The notes beneath the pieces are model-generated. The model did not search any database. It saw only the letters and a program-made list of their open reading frames with translations, and was not told where the DNA came from. Positions 26,786 to 35,213 of a stretch of DNA of 64,000 nucleotides are shown here, piece after piece. Origin of the DNA: DATFWC01 sp963777755 (lineage in GTDB: Bacteria; Pseudomonadota; Alphaproteobacteria; Rhizobiales; Xanthobacteraceae); NCBI GenBank assembly GCA_963777755.1, contig CAVZSC010000025.1, positions 248,001-312,000 on the forward strand. Reading direction: 5' to 3'. The position numbers and the translations under genes are program-made. Each line of letters opens with the position of its first letter. The first letter of the stretch is position 1.

Positions 26786-27643
26786 ATGCGACTGGCAACG
26801 TTCCGCGCGGATGGCCGCGCAAGCTACGGCGCCGTGACCGGCCAAGGCGTGATCGACCTCGGCCGCAGGCTGGGGACCAAGTATCCGGCACTGATCGACC
26901 TGATCCGTGCCGACGCGCTCGGCGAGGCGCGCGCCGCCGCGAGCGGCACGGCCGACCACGCGCTCACGGACGTGACATTGCTGCCGCCGGTGCCGGGGGC
27001 GGAAAAGATCATCTGCGTCGGCATCAACTACGCGGACCGCAACGCCGAATACAAGGACAGCCGCCAGCAGGGAAAGTATCCGAATCTGTTCGTGCGCTTT
27101 CCCGGCTCGTTCGTCGGCCACAATGAGCCGCTGGTGCGGCCGAAAGTGTCCGAGAAGCTCGACTACGAGGGCGAGATCGTGCTGGTGATGGGGCGCGAAG
27201 GCCGCAACGTGCCGCGCGAGCAGGCGCTCGCTTGTGTAGCGGGCCTCACGCTCGCCAACGAGGGCACGATCCGCGACTGGGTGCGGCACGGCACGCTCAA
27301 CGTCACCCAGGGCAAGAATTTCGACCGTTCGGGCAGCATCGGCCCGTGGGTCGTCACGCCGGACGAGGCCGATCCGGCGAAGCCGCTGCATCTGACCACG
27401 CGCGTCAACGGCGCAATCCGCCAGGACGAGACGACCGAGCGGCTGATCTGGGATTTTGCCGAGCTCATCCGCTACATCTCGATGTTCACGACGCTGAAGC
27501 CGGGCGACCTGATCCTCACCGGCACGCCCACCGGCTCGGGCTCGCACGCCGATCCGCCGGTGTGGCTCAAGCCCGGCGACGTGCTGGAGATCGCGGTGCC
27601 GGAGATCGGCACATTACGGAACACGGTGGTTGACGAATTGTAG
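26786..27643 (+). CDS. Fumarylacetoacetate hydrolase (FAH) family protein
   Basis: 285 residues from the ATG at 26786. A short N-terminal domain (RLATFRADGRASYGAVTG) is followed by the FAH catalytic domain. Visible parts are KIICVGINYADRNAEY, VRFPGSFVGHNEPLVRP, DYEGEIVLVMGREGRNV (metal-binding Glu), TQGKNFDRSGSIGPWVV and LTGTPTGSG. Family members hydrolyse or decarboxylate/isomerise acylpyruvates in aromatic degradation. With the gentisate-dioxygenase-like gene 3 kb downstream, maleylpyruvate or fumarylpyruvate hydrolysis is a reasonable guess. Its TAG stop is the first part of an inverted repeat. Confidence 0.9.
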   Translation: MRLATFRADGRASYGAVTGQGVIDLGRRLGTKYPALIDLIRADALGEARAAASGTADHALTDVTLLPPVPGAEKIICVGINYADRNAEYKDSRQQGKYPNLFVRFPGSFVGHNEPLVRPKVSEKLDYEGEIVLVMGREGRNVPREQALACVAGLTLANEGTIRDWVRHGTLNVTQGKNFDRSGSIGPWVVTPDEADPAKPLHLTTRVNGAIRQDETTERLIWDFAELIRYISMFTTLKPGDLILTGTPTGSGSHADPPVWLKPGDVLEIAVPEIGTLRNTVVDEL

Positions 27644-27743
27644 GGTGGGCAAGATCGCCTGACGTGCCTCGACGCGTGGGCAACGGCGCCGAGCGATTTT
27701 GCCCACCCGGACAGCCCGTGCACAGCGCCGTTGCCCACCCTAC
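27640..27743. repeat. GTAGGGTGGGCAA inverted repeat element
   Basis: Arms GTAGGGTGGGCAA (27640-27652) and TTGCCCACCCTAC (27731-27743) are perfect complements; internal GTGGGCAAC and TTTTGCCCACC add a second stem. The TAG stop codon of the FAH gene lies in the left arm. The structure can form a long hairpin, probably a transcript end or stabiliser. Confidence 0.75.
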
Positions 27744-27774
27744 GAATCAGAACGTGTTGGTAAGGACTTGCCCC

Positions 27775-28755
27775 ATGCCGAAACTGCCGCTGACCTTCGC
27801 GTGCGCGCTCTACGACCGGATGCAGGCGCTCTACACCGGCGAGGTGCAGGCGGAGGGAATCGACCTCAACTTCATCGCCATCGACCAGCCGCGCCCGATC
27901 TTCGACCGCATGTCGGGCGGGCAGGAGTTCGACGTGGCGGAATATTCGAGCTCGGAATTCATCCAGCGCTACGCCAACAAGCAGTGCCCGTTCGTCGCCA
28001 TCCCGGTGTTTCCCTCGCGCGCGTTCCGCCACGGCTTCATCGCGGTGCATCGCAAGGCCGGCATCAAGAGCCCGAAGGATCTGGAAGGCAAGCGGGTCGG
28101 CGTGCCGCTGTGGACCATGACGGCGGCCATCTTCATCCGCGGCATGCTGCAGCACGAATACGGGGTCGACATGGCGAAGATCCACTGGGTCGAGGGCGCG
28201 ATGAACACGCCCAACGCCCATGGCAGCCCGACCGTCCTGCCGCTGCTCAAGCCGATATCGATCGAGCGCAACCGGTCGGGCAAGTCGATGAGCGACCTCA
28301 TCGAGGAGCGCGTGGTGGACGCCACGCTCGGCACCAGCCTGCCGGAGTCGATCCGCCACAACCCGGACATCCAGCGCCTGTTCCCGGACTACGAGGCCCT
28401 GGAGAAGGACTACTACAAGCGCACCCGCATCTTCCCCATCATGCACCTGGTCGCCATCCGCCGGGACGTCCATGAGAAATATCCGTTCGTCGCCACCAGC
28501 CTGTTCGACGCCATGAACAAGTCCAAGGAGATCGCGCTCGAGAAGCTGCTCAACCTGCGGGCCTTGCGCTGCATGGTGCCGTGGCTGATGCGCGACGTCG
28601 ACGAGATCTTCGAGTTCTTCGACGGCGACCCGTGGCCCTACGGGGTCGAGCCCAACCGCCCCACGCTCGAGGCGCTGGTGCAGTATCTCGCCGACCAGGC
28701 GCTGATCGAGAAGCCGGTACCGGTGGAGGACTTGTTCGTGCCGACGTTTGGTTAG
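27775..28755 (+). CDS. 4,5-dihydroxyphthalate decarboxylase-like / substrate-binding-like protein
   Basis: 326 residues from the ATG at 27775, no signal peptide. The start PKLPLTFACALYDRMQALYT and the blocks FDVAEYSSSEFIQRYANKQC, FVAIPVFPSRAFRHGFI, DLEGKRVGVPLWTMTAA and DPWPYGVEPNRPTLEALVQY match proteins annotated as 4,5-dihydroxyphthalate decarboxylase. These have a periplasmic-binding-protein fold but act in the cytoplasm. Position among FAH, aldolase and dioxygenase genes supports a decarboxylase or related role in aromatic catabolism. Activity on phthalate derivatives is not shown. Confidence 0.8.
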   Translation: MPKLPLTFACALYDRMQALYTGEVQAEGIDLNFIAIDQPRPIFDRMSGGQEFDVAEYSSSEFIQRYANKQCPFVAIPVFPSRAFRHGFIAVHRKAGIKSPKDLEGKRVGVPLWTMTAAIFIRGMLQHEYGVDMAKIHWVEGAMNTPNAHGSPTVLPLLKPISIERNRSGKSMSDLIEERVVDATLGTSLPESIRHNPDIQRLFPDYEALEKDYYKRTRIFPIMHLVAIRRDVHEKYPFVATSLFDAMNKSKEIALEKLLNLRALRCMVPWLMRDVDEIFEFFDGDPWPYGVEPNRPTLEALVQYLADQALIEKPVPVEDLFVPTFG

Positions 28756-28763
28756 CTGAAAGA

Positions 28764-28860
28764 GGCGAATGGCCAGTGGCGAATGGCGAATAGGGAAGAC
28801 GCCGAGCCGCTCCTGATGCGCTATCCTTCCCTATTCGCTACTCGCCATTCGCTATTCGCC
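28764..28860. repeat. GCGAATGG-type inverted repeat element
   Basis: The left arm (28764-28798) contains repeated GCGAATGGC and ends GAATAGGGAAG. The right arm (28825-28860) starts CTTCCCTATTCGCTACTCGC and ends in GCTATTCGCC. The arms pair over about 30 bases with mismatches. It lies between the decarboxylase-like and aldolase genes of one putative operon. Confidence 0.65.
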
Positions 28861-28875
28861 GTATGAGAGCAGCCC

Positions 28876-29637
28876 ATGACCAACATCACGCCTCTCCTCA
28901 ACGATCTCGTCATCGCCAACCGCATCCTCGCCAAGGAGGACGTGGTGGACGCCTATGGCCATGTCAGCGTCCGCCACCCCGACAAGCCTGAGCATTTCTT
29001 CCTCTCCCGCTCGCTCGCCCCCGACCTGGTCGAGCCGGACGACATCGTCGAGCTCGGGCTCGACGGCCAGCCGGTGCGCGACGAGACGCGTCCGCTCTAC
29101 CTGGAGCGATTCATCCACGCGGCGATCTTCGAGGCGCGGCCCGACGTGCAGGCCGTCGTGCATGCGCACGCGGAGGACATCCTCCCGTTCGGCATCGCCC
29201 AGGCGACGCCGCTCCGGCCCGTCATCCACTCGGGCAGCTTCATCGGCGCGCACGTTCCGGTGTGGGACATCGCCGACGAGTTCGGCGACACCGACCTCCT
29301 GGTGCGCAACATGGATCACGGACGCGACCTGGCGCGGTGCCTCGCCGGCAACAACGTCGCGCTGATGCGCGGGCATGGGTTCGCCTCGGCGGCGCGCTCG
29401 CTGATCGAGGTGGTGCGGATCTCGGTCTACCTGCCGCGCAATGCGCGGGCGCAGTATCGCGCCATGCAGCTCGGCGGCGAGATCAAGCCGCTGAGCGAGG
29501 GAGAGATCGCGGCGCGCGCGGCCGGCTACCGGCCCTATTCGTCGGAGACCTGGCGGGCGTGGCAATACTGGGCCACCAAGGCCGGCTGCGGTCACATGAT
29601 CGCGAAGCCGGACGAGACGCATGAGCACAAGCATTGA
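28876..29637 (+). CDS. Class II aldolase/adducin family protein
   Basis: 253 residues. The Zn-binding class II aldolase fold is seen in AYGHVSVRHPDKPEHFFLSR, the HAH motif in AVVHAHAEDILPF and the second His region MRGHGFASAARSLIEVV. Members include fuculose-phosphate aldolases and decarboxylases; with an aromatic-catabolism neighbourhood, a hydroxy-acid aldolase or decarboxylase is likelier than a sugar aldolase. It lies between repeat elements on both sides but in line with the FAH genes. Confidence 0.87.
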   Translation: MTNITPLLNDLVIANRILAKEDVVDAYGHVSVRHPDKPEHFFLSRSLAPDLVEPDDIVELGLDGQPVRDETRPLYLERFIHAAIFEARPDVQAVVHAHAEDILPFGIAQATPLRPVIHSGSFIGAHVPVWDIADEFGDTDLLVRNMDHGRDLARCLAGNNVALMRGHGFASAARSLIEVVRISVYLPRNARAQYRAMQLGGEIKPLSEGEIAARAAGYRPYSSETWRAWQYWATKAGCGHMIAKPDETHEHKH

Positions 29638-29645
29638 CTCTTTCG

Positions 29646-29733
29646 TCATGGCCGGCCTTGTGCCGGCCATCTCGCTCAGGAAGGCAGTGCATCAATCGTC
29701 GGGATCGCCGGGACAAGCCCGGCGATGACGAAA
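29646..29733. repeat. Two-unit REP palindrome (BIME-like)
   Basis: The first unit is ATGGCCGGCCTTGTGCCGGCCAT (29648-29670). A spacer and a second unit follow, CGCCGGGACAAGCCCGGCG near 29707-29725. This is the widespread alphaproteobacterial pattern of paired REP stems. It lies just upstream of the second FAH gene. Confidence 0.65.
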
Positions 29734-29753
29734 GCGACGGAGAGGGTCAGCCC

Positions 29754-30596
29754 ATGAAGCTCGCAAGCTACATCGCCGACAATCACCCGGCGTTCGGCGT
29801 CGTGGTGGCAGACGGCGTCGTCACCATGAACGTGCGTACGCGTTACGCCAACCTGCGCGAGGCGATCGCCGCCGGCGCGCTCGACGAGCTCCGCCGCCTG
29901 GCCGACGGTACGCGTCCCGACCACAAGCTCGGCGAGATCCGCTTCCTGCCGGCGATTCCCGATCCGGGAAAAATTCTCTGCGCCGGGATCAACTATCGCT
30001 CGCACGCGGCCGAGACCGGCCGTGACATCCCCAAGGCGCCGAGCATGTTCGTGCGGTTCACCGACACGCTTACGGGCCACGACGGCGAGATGATCCGCCC
30101 GACCGTGTCGGAGTGCTTCGATTTCGAGGGCGAGCTCGCGATCGTGATCGGACGCGCCGGACGCCACATCAAGGCGGAGCGCGCGCTCGACCACGTCGCC
30201 GGCTATACCTGCTTCGTCGACGGCAGCGTGCGCGACTACCAGAAGATCTCCGTCACCTCGGGCAAGAACTTCCCGGCCACCGGCCCGCTCGGCCCGTGGA
30301 TCGTCACCACCGACGAGATTCCTGATCCGGCGCAGCTCACGCTCGTCACCCGTCTCAACGGCAACGAGATGCAGCGCTCGGGCACCGACGTGCTGATCCA
30401 TTCGGTGCCGGCGATCGTCGCGTTCTGCTCGGATTTCACCGCGCTGTCGCCGGGCGACATCATCGCCACCGGCACGCCCGAGGGCGTCGGCCACCGCCGC
30501 ACGCCGCCGCTGTGGATGAAAGCCGGCGACGTGCTGGAGGTGGAGATCTCCGGCATCGGCACGCTGCGCACGCGGGTGGTGGACGAGCGGGGGTGA
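29754..30596 (+). CDS. Fumarylacetoacetate hydrolase (FAH) family protein, second copy
   Basis: 280 residues from the ATG at 29754 (GGAGAGGG upstream). The catalytic domain shows KILCAGINYRSHAAETGRD, MFVRFTDTLTGHDGEMIRP, CFDFEGELAIVIGRAG, TSGKNFPATGPLGPWIVT and IIATGTPEGVGHRR. The HAAE motif (RSHAAE) with the H-E pair is the typical FAH form, unlike the NAEY version in the copy at 26786, so the two probably handle different acylpyruvate-type products. Confidence 0.9.
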   Translation: MKLASYIADNHPAFGVVVADGVVTMNVRTRYANLREAIAAGALDELRRLADGTRPDHKLGEIRFLPAIPDPGKILCAGINYRSHAAETGRDIPKAPSMFVRFTDTLTGHDGEMIRPTVSECFDFEGELAIVIGRAGRHIKAERALDHVAGYTCFVDGSVRDYQKISVTSGKNFPATGPLGPWIVTTDEIPDPAQLTLVTRLNGNEMQRSGTDVLIHSVPAIVAFCSDFTALSPGDIIATGTPEGVGHRRTPPLWMKAGDVLEVEISGIGTLRTRVVDERG

Positions 30597-30599
30597 GCC

Positions 30600-30758
30600 G
30601 CTTGCTCCATCCCTCCCCTGAAAGGGGAGGGTGGCTGCGCGCTCTTGCGCGCAGACGGGTGGGGTCACCCACCGTGCCAGCAGTTGGCCCCCACCCGGCG
30701 CCTGCGGCGCCACCCTCCCCCGCAAGCGACCCGCAAGCGGGGGAGGGATGGAGCAAGC
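30600..30758. repeat. Long inverted repeat with 18-bp perfect arms
   Basis: GCTTGCTCCATCCCTCCC (30600-30617) and GGGAGGGATGGAGCAAGC (30741-30758) are exact complements, enclosing smaller hairpins (GCGCTCTTGCGCGC, GGCGCCTGCGGCGCC). It sits between the convergent FAH and gentisate-dioxygenase-like genes and could act as a two-way terminator. Confidence 0.75.
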
Positions 30759-30789
30759 CTCGCGGCCGGGCGCTACAACCCGGCTTCAG

Positions 30790-31998
30790 TTAAACCGCCA
30801 GCTCGACCACCTTGCCGTTCGGGCGGCCCTGCGCCCGGTAGTGGCCGATGTTCTTGAGCAGCGCCGCGTCCGACACCGAGTACAGCACCGCATCCTTCTT
30901 GCCGGTGTTGATGTGGCGCCGCCACACGAAATTCGGCACCACGAAGATGTCGTTCATGCCCCATTCGAAGCGCTTGCCGGCGATCTCGGTCGCGCCCTCG
31001 CCTTCCATCACCACATAGAAGGTGCTGGAGGTCTCGCGCTTCGGCTTGGTCTCCTCGCCCGCGCGCAAGAGCTGCGCCCCGTAGTGCAGGGTCGTGAACA
31101 CCGGCGTGCCGTTCACCGGATTGACGAAGTTGATGTTGATGCCCTCGTAGGGGTCGCCCTTCTCGCCGCGCAAGCCGTCCAAGGTCTCGCGCACGTCGGC
31201 GCCGCGGAAATGGATCAGCGGCGAGGGCCGCTGGCCGATCCCGATGTGGTGCGGAACGAACCCCGGCACGAGGCCGCCGCGCCCGTACAGCCGTTCCGAG
31301 TAGCCGCTCTCGTGCACCGTCGGCTGGACCTTCGCATTACCCTTGACCGAGTCGCCCGGCATGTCGTGGTCGACCCACGCGCAGTCGAGGAACTCCATCA
31401 GCGGCCAGTCGAGCATGTCGATCCACACCACCGGCTCCTTGTCGTCGTTGCCGTGGTCGTGCCAGGTGCCGTTGGGGGTGAGGATCAGGTCGCCGCGCCC
31501 CGCTTCGCAGCGCTCGCCCTCCACGTTGGTGTAGCCGCCCTTCTCCGACAGGATGGTGCGGCTGGCGTTGGGGCTGTGGATGTGCACCGGGGCGATGTCG
31601 CCCGGGTTGTAGATCGAGATCGCGCAGCGGATCGTGCTGGTGACCTGCAGGCGGCCGTTGAGGCCGGGATTGAGCAGCAGGATGCTCTGGCGGTCGGCGA
31701 ACTCGATCGGCGACACGTCGGCCTTGCGGGCGATCTCGGAGATGCGGTCGAGATACTGGCTGTAGTCCTTCCAGCGCCATTGGAACGGCAGCGTCTTCAT
31801 CTGATTGGCGGCGACGCGGCCGGTGGCGAGCTGCACGACGTCGCCGGCGGTGTCGCTGAACCACGGGCGCTGCGCCGGCGAGTTCGCCTGGGTGCGGACC
31901 CAGACGTTGTGCTTGGCGGCATCCGCATTGAGCGCTTCCATCATCTCGCGCGCCTTGGTGGGAAGCCCCGGACGGGCCTGGGTTTGGGCAGCGACCAT
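30790..31998 (-). CDS. Gentisate 1,2-dioxygenase-like cupin protein
   Basis: 402 residues from the ATG at 31998 (GGAGAG six bases upstream; an open frame reaches 32025). It is a bicupin. The first cupin shows IAPVHIHSPNASRTILSEKG (HxH metal ligands) and LTPNGTWHDHGND. The second cupin runs from about residue 280 (FRGADVRETL) through STFYVVMEGEGATEIAGKRF and DIFVVPNFVWRRH. This layout fits Fe(II) gentisate/salicylate ring-cleavage dioxygenases. With the FAH, decarboxylase-like and aldolase genes on the opposite strand it forms a plausible ring-cleavage cluster. Confidence 0.85.
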   Translation of the reverse strand: MVAAQTQARPGLPTKAREMMEALNADAAKHNVWVRTQANSPAQRPWFSDTAGDVVQLATGRVAANQMKTLPFQWRWKDYSQYLDRISEIARKADVSPIEFADRQSILLLNPGLNGRLQVTSTIRCAISIYNPGDIAPVHIHSPNASRTILSEKGGYTNVEGERCEAGRGDLILTPNGTWHDHGNDDKEPVVWIDMLDWPLMEFLDCAWVDHDMPGDSVKGNAKVQPTVHESGYSERLYGRGGLVPGFVPHHIGIGQRPSPLIHFRGADVRETLDGLRGEKGDPYEGININFVNPVNGTPVFTTLHYGAQLLRAGEETKPKRETSSTFYVVMEGEGATEIAGKRFEWGMNDIFVVPNFVWRRHINTGKKDAVLYSVSDAALLKNIGHYRAQGRPNGKVVELAV

Positions 31999-32188
31999 GA
32001 CGTTCTCTCCTATGGGTTCGGGCATTCCCGGCCCGTCAATTCACTGAAAGTATGCCGCATCGCGCGGGCGCGATCCACCACGCGACCTTCGCGCCCAGGT
32101 ATAATCTGCCCCCTGGACTTTGCAACGCGGGCGTCGCGCTGCCTGCTCCCTCTCCCCATAAGGGGAGAGGGAGTGCGCATGGTCCAAA

Positions 32189-33547
32189 CCGGCTACATGG
32201 GTAACAGAATAGACCGACGACATGGGTAACAGGTCAACTGATCGGCGAGGAGGACCTTGCCGATGGGATGGATGGAGACCTGTGCCTTGGATCAACGGAT
32301 GCGGTTCGTGATTGCTGTGGAAGCGGGAGGAGAGTCGTTTGCGGCAGTGTGCCGGCACTTCAAGGTGAGCCGGAAGACGGGCTACAAGTGGCTCGAGCGC
32401 TACGAGGAGGGAGGGCCCAAGGCTCTGGACGATCGCTCGCGGGCACCTCTGCATCACCCGCACGCGATTGCGCCTGAGCTCGCCGAGCTGTGCCTGGCGG
32501 TACGGCGGAAGCATCCGACGTGGGGGCCCGTAAAGGTGCTGGCATGGCTGGAGCGCCGCGCGCCGGAGATCGGATGGCCGGCCGCCAGCACCATCGGGGC
32601 GCTGTTCGATCGCGAAGGTTTGACCGTCAAACGTCATCGGCGGTCTGGTAGCCCGCCATCGACTGTGCCGTTTGCTCTCTGCGGCGCGCCCAATCACGTG
32701 TGGTGCATCGATTTCAAGGGTTGGTTCCTGACCGGCGACGGAACGCATTGCGAGCCGTTGACGCTGAGCGACGCTTACAGCCGCTATCTGTTGCGCTGCC
32801 AGGTGATGGGGCGAACTGATACGGATCATGTGTGGCCGGTCCTCGATGCCGCTTTCCGGGAGTTTGGCCTTCCGTATCGGCTGCGTTCGGACAACGGATC
32901 GCCGTTCGCCTCGCGCGGGGCAGGTGGGCTGTCGAGACTGTCGGTCAAGGTGGTCAAGGCCGGTGTCGTGCCGGAGCGCATCGCGCCGGGCAAGCCGCAG
33001 CAGAATGGTCGACTGGAACGGCTGCATCTCACGCTGCTGCGGGACACCGCCAAGCCGCCCGCGCGGAATCTGCGCGAACAGATCGAGCGCTTTCGCACGT
33101 TCCAGTGTGTCTACAACGAAGAACGCCCGCATGCGGCACTGGGCAACGACACGCCGGCTGAGCATTACCGGCCCTCGCCGCGCTGCTTCGATGGCGTCTT
33201 GCGCGAGCCCGAGTACGGATCCGAGCATACCGTCAGGCGGGTGCGCCACAACGGCGAGATCCGCTGGCAGAACAGCACGATCTACCTCACCGAAGCATTG
33301 GTCGGCGAGCCGGTCGGTCTGCTCGACGATGAACACGGAGACTGGACGGTCTCCTTCGGACCGATCACGCTTGGCGTCATCGCTCATCGAGGTGACCGTC
33401 TGATCAAGCCGCGACGCGCCTGTGGACTTGTGGACAACGCGAAGAGGCGTTGCCCACAAGGCCCACAGGCGCAACAGCAGCAGACGTGAACAAATCGAGA
33501 AATGTGTTACCTATGTTCCCGGTCAGAACTGTTACCCATGTTCCCGG
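32189..33547 (+). mobile_element. IS481-family insertion sequence
   Basis: One intact transposase gene lies between imperfect inverted repeats of about 43 bp at 32189-32231 and 33505-33547. The left end holds ACATGGGTAACAG twice in direct orientation; the right end holds the complement (TGTTACCCATGT and TGTTACCTATGT). No clear target duplication was seen, so the exact outer limits may differ by a few bases. It separates the dioxygenase gene from the alpha/beta hydrolase genes. Confidence 0.85.
32263..33489 (+). CDS. IS481-family transposase
   Basis: 408 residues from the ATG at 32263 (GAGGAGGA upstream; a TTG two codons earlier is possible). The N-terminal helix-turn-helix region is FAAVCRHFKVSRKTGYKWLE. 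The DDE/rve catalytic core has Asp in NHVWCIDFKGWF, Asp in LRSDNGSPFAS and Glu in QQNGRLERLHLTL. A C-terminal domain of about 90 residues follows (EPEYGSEHTVRRVRHNGEIR). Length and motif spacing are those of intact family members. Confidence 0.93.
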   Translation: MGWMETCALDQRMRFVIAVEAGGESFAAVCRHFKVSRKTGYKWLERYEEGGPKALDDRSRAPLHHPHAIAPELAELCLAVRRKHPTWGPVKVLAWLERRAPEIGWPAASTIGALFDREGLTVKRHRRSGSPPSTVPFALCGAPNHVWCIDFKGWFLTGDGTHCEPLTLSDAYSRYLLRCQVMGRTDTDHVWPVLDAAFREFGLPYRLRSDNGSPFASRGAGGLSRLSVKVVKAGVVPERIAPGKPQQNGRLERLHLTLLRDTAKPPARNLREQIERFRTFQCVYNEERPHAALGNDTPAEHYRPSPRCFDGVLREPEYGSEHTVRRVRHNGEIRWQNSTIYLTEALVGEPVGLLDDEHGDWTVSFGPITLGVIAHRGDRLIKPRRACGLVDNAKRRCPQGPQAQQQQT

Positions 33548-33590
33548 TTGCTCAGCATTCAGCAAGCGGCACGCCCAGCGCTCGTTCCCC

Positions 33591-34376
33591 TCACCCACCG
33601 GCCAAGAATTCACGCACTGCCGAATTGAACTCCTCCGGCCGGTCGAGGTTGGAGATATGGCCGGCGCCCGGCATGAGCGCGAAGCGCGAGCCCGGAAGCA
33701 TCCCGTGCATCTCCCGCATGGCTCCCGGCGTGGTTCCGTCCTTCTCGCCGACGATGAACAGGACCGGATGCGTCACGCTGGCGGCCTTGGAACGGAAATC
33801 GTGATCGGCGAGCGCCGCCCCGCAGCCGATGAAGCCGTTCACCGGGGTGGTGCGGATCATCTCCCGCACGCGCTCGATATAGGGCGGCTTGGCGGCGAGG
33901 ATCTCGGGCGGGAACCAGCGGCCGACGGTCGGCTCGACCAGCGCCTCCATGCCCTTCTCGCGGGCGACGGCGATGCGCTCGTTCCATTGCTGGGTGGTCG
34001 CCGGCGTCGACGCGCACGGCGAGTCGCACACGATGGCGCGGTCGATCCGGTCGGGATGGCGCTGGGCCAGCCCCATGGCGGTGACGCCGCCCATCGACAG
34101 GCCGGCGAAATGAGCCTTGCGGATCGACAGCGCGTCGAGCAGCGCGATCACGTCGTCGATCAGGAGGTCGAAGGTGTAGGGGCCCGCGGGCGCCTCAGTC
34201 GCGCCGTGCCCGCGCTGATCGTAGCGCAGCACGCGGAATGACGTTCCGAGCGCGCTCGCCTGCCCATCCCACATGGCGAGGCTGGTCGCGAGCGAGTTCG
34301 AGAGCATGAGCCATGGCGCGCCCTCGGGCCCGTCGACCTCGTAGTTGAACGTGATTCCGTTCGCCTTGATGCGCAT
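33591..34376 (-). CDS. Alpha/beta hydrolase, 3-oxoadipate enol-lactonase-like
   Basis: 261 residues. The catalytic triad is visible: Ser in AGLSMGGVTAMG, Asp in VGEKDGTTPGAM, His in GAGHISNLDRP. The beginning NGITFNYEVDGPEGAPWLML and YDQRGHGATEAPAGPYTF are typical of PcaD and related enol-lactonases/esterases. It lies 32 bp downstream of a second hydrolase gene on the same strand, so the pair is probably one transcript. Confidence 0.88.
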   Translation of the reverse strand: MRIKANGITFNYEVDGPEGAPWLMLSNSLATSLAMWDGQASALGTSFRVLRYDQRGHGATEAPAGPYTFDLLIDDVIALLDALSIRKAHFAGLSMGGVTAMGLAQRHPDRIDRAIVCDSPCASTPATTQQWNERIAVAREKGMEALVEPTVGRWFPPEILAAKPPYIERVREMIRTTPVNGFIGCGAALADHDFRSKAASVTHPVLFIVGEKDGTTPGAMREMHGMLPGSRFALMPGAGHISNLDRPEEFNSAVREFLAGG

Positions 34377-34408
34377 GGCGCAGTTGCCTCCCGTAGGGTG
34401 AATTCAGC

Positions 34409-35203
34409 TCACGCCGCGGGCGCGGCGTGATGGGCGAGAAAATCGTCGATCAGCGGCAGCAGCAGATCAGGTGCCTGGGCCGGCATCATATGGCAGGCGT
34501 CGATCAGCCGGAACTGCGCCCCCGGAATCGCACGGGCGAATTCTTCGCTGCCGGCCGGCAGGCGCACCTGATCGAAACGGCCGGCCACCACCAGGGTCGG
34601 GTAGCGGATGTCCTTCACCAGCGGCCTGGCGTCGGTGCGCCCCAGCATGCGGTTGACCATGCCGAACGACACCGGGTCGCTGGCGAGATAGCGCGCCCGG
34701 TAGGTTTCGTAGCGCGCGCGATCGCCGATCTCCGCCGGCCAGGACTTGTCGAGCGTGACGGAGAGCGCGGCGCGCATGCCTTCGCGCTCGGCGAGGCCCG
34801 CGCGGTCGTTGAGCGCGCCGGCCCGGTTCGGATCGATCCCGGCCAGCGGGTTGCAGAACACGAAGCTGCCGATCTGCTCGGGATGCCGGCTCATGAGCAC
34901 CAGCGCCTGGGCGCTGGCGGCCGCGACCGCGACGAAATGATAGGGCGGCGGGAGGCCGGTGTTCTGCAGCACGGCCTCGAGATCGTCGGTCAGCGTGTCG
35001 TTGCTGTAGGGCTTGCGCACCTTCTCGGTGAGGCCGGCGCCGCGCTGGTCGTAGCGCAGCACGCGGTACTGCCGGCGCAGCGCGGGCGCGATCTCGTCCC
35101 AGCTGTCGAGCGTGCCGCCCATCTCGTGCAGCAGGACGACCGAGGGGCCCTCGCCGGCGATCTCGTAGTGAATGCTGATCTCATTCGCGGTCATCCAGGG
35201 CAA
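34409..35203 (-). CDS. Alpha/beta hydrolase with nucleophile serine replaced
   Basis: 264 residues from the TTG at 35203 (GGGAGA upstream; an ATG three codons later is the alternative). The fold is clear: ISIHYEIAGEGPSVVLLHEM, RVLRYDQRGAGLTEK, acid in VAGRFDQVRLPAG, His in IDACHMMPAQAP. At the nucleophile elbow the sequence reads FVAVAAASAQALVLM. Aligned on RHPE with the neighbouring hydrolase, Ala stands where Ser is expected. A Ser occurs three residues later, but the spacing does not fit the elbow. It may use another mechanism or be non-catalytic. Confidence 0.82.
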   Translation of the reverse strand: MPWMTANEISIHYEIAGEGPSVVLLHEMGGTLDSWDEIAPALRRQYRVLRYDQRGAGLTEKVRKPYSNDTLTDDLEAVLQNTGLPPPYHFVAVAAASAQALVLMSRHPEQIGSFVFCNPLAGIDPNRAGALNDRAGLAEREGMRAALSVTLDKSWPAEIGDRARYETYRARYLASDPVSFGMVNRMLGRTDARPLVKDIRYPTLVVAGRFDQVRLPAGSEEFARAIPGAQFRLIDACHMMPAQAPDLLLPLIDDFLAHHAAPAA

Positions 35204-35213
35204 GACGGTCTCC

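Noticed and set aside
25187..30758. CRISPR array from the clustered palindromic repeats
   Set aside because: Units differ in sequence and spacing and are paired palindromes, not direct repeats with regular spacers.
32041..33474. Minus-strand 477-codon frame across the IS481 element
   Set aside because: It is antisense to a transposase with a complete DDE set.
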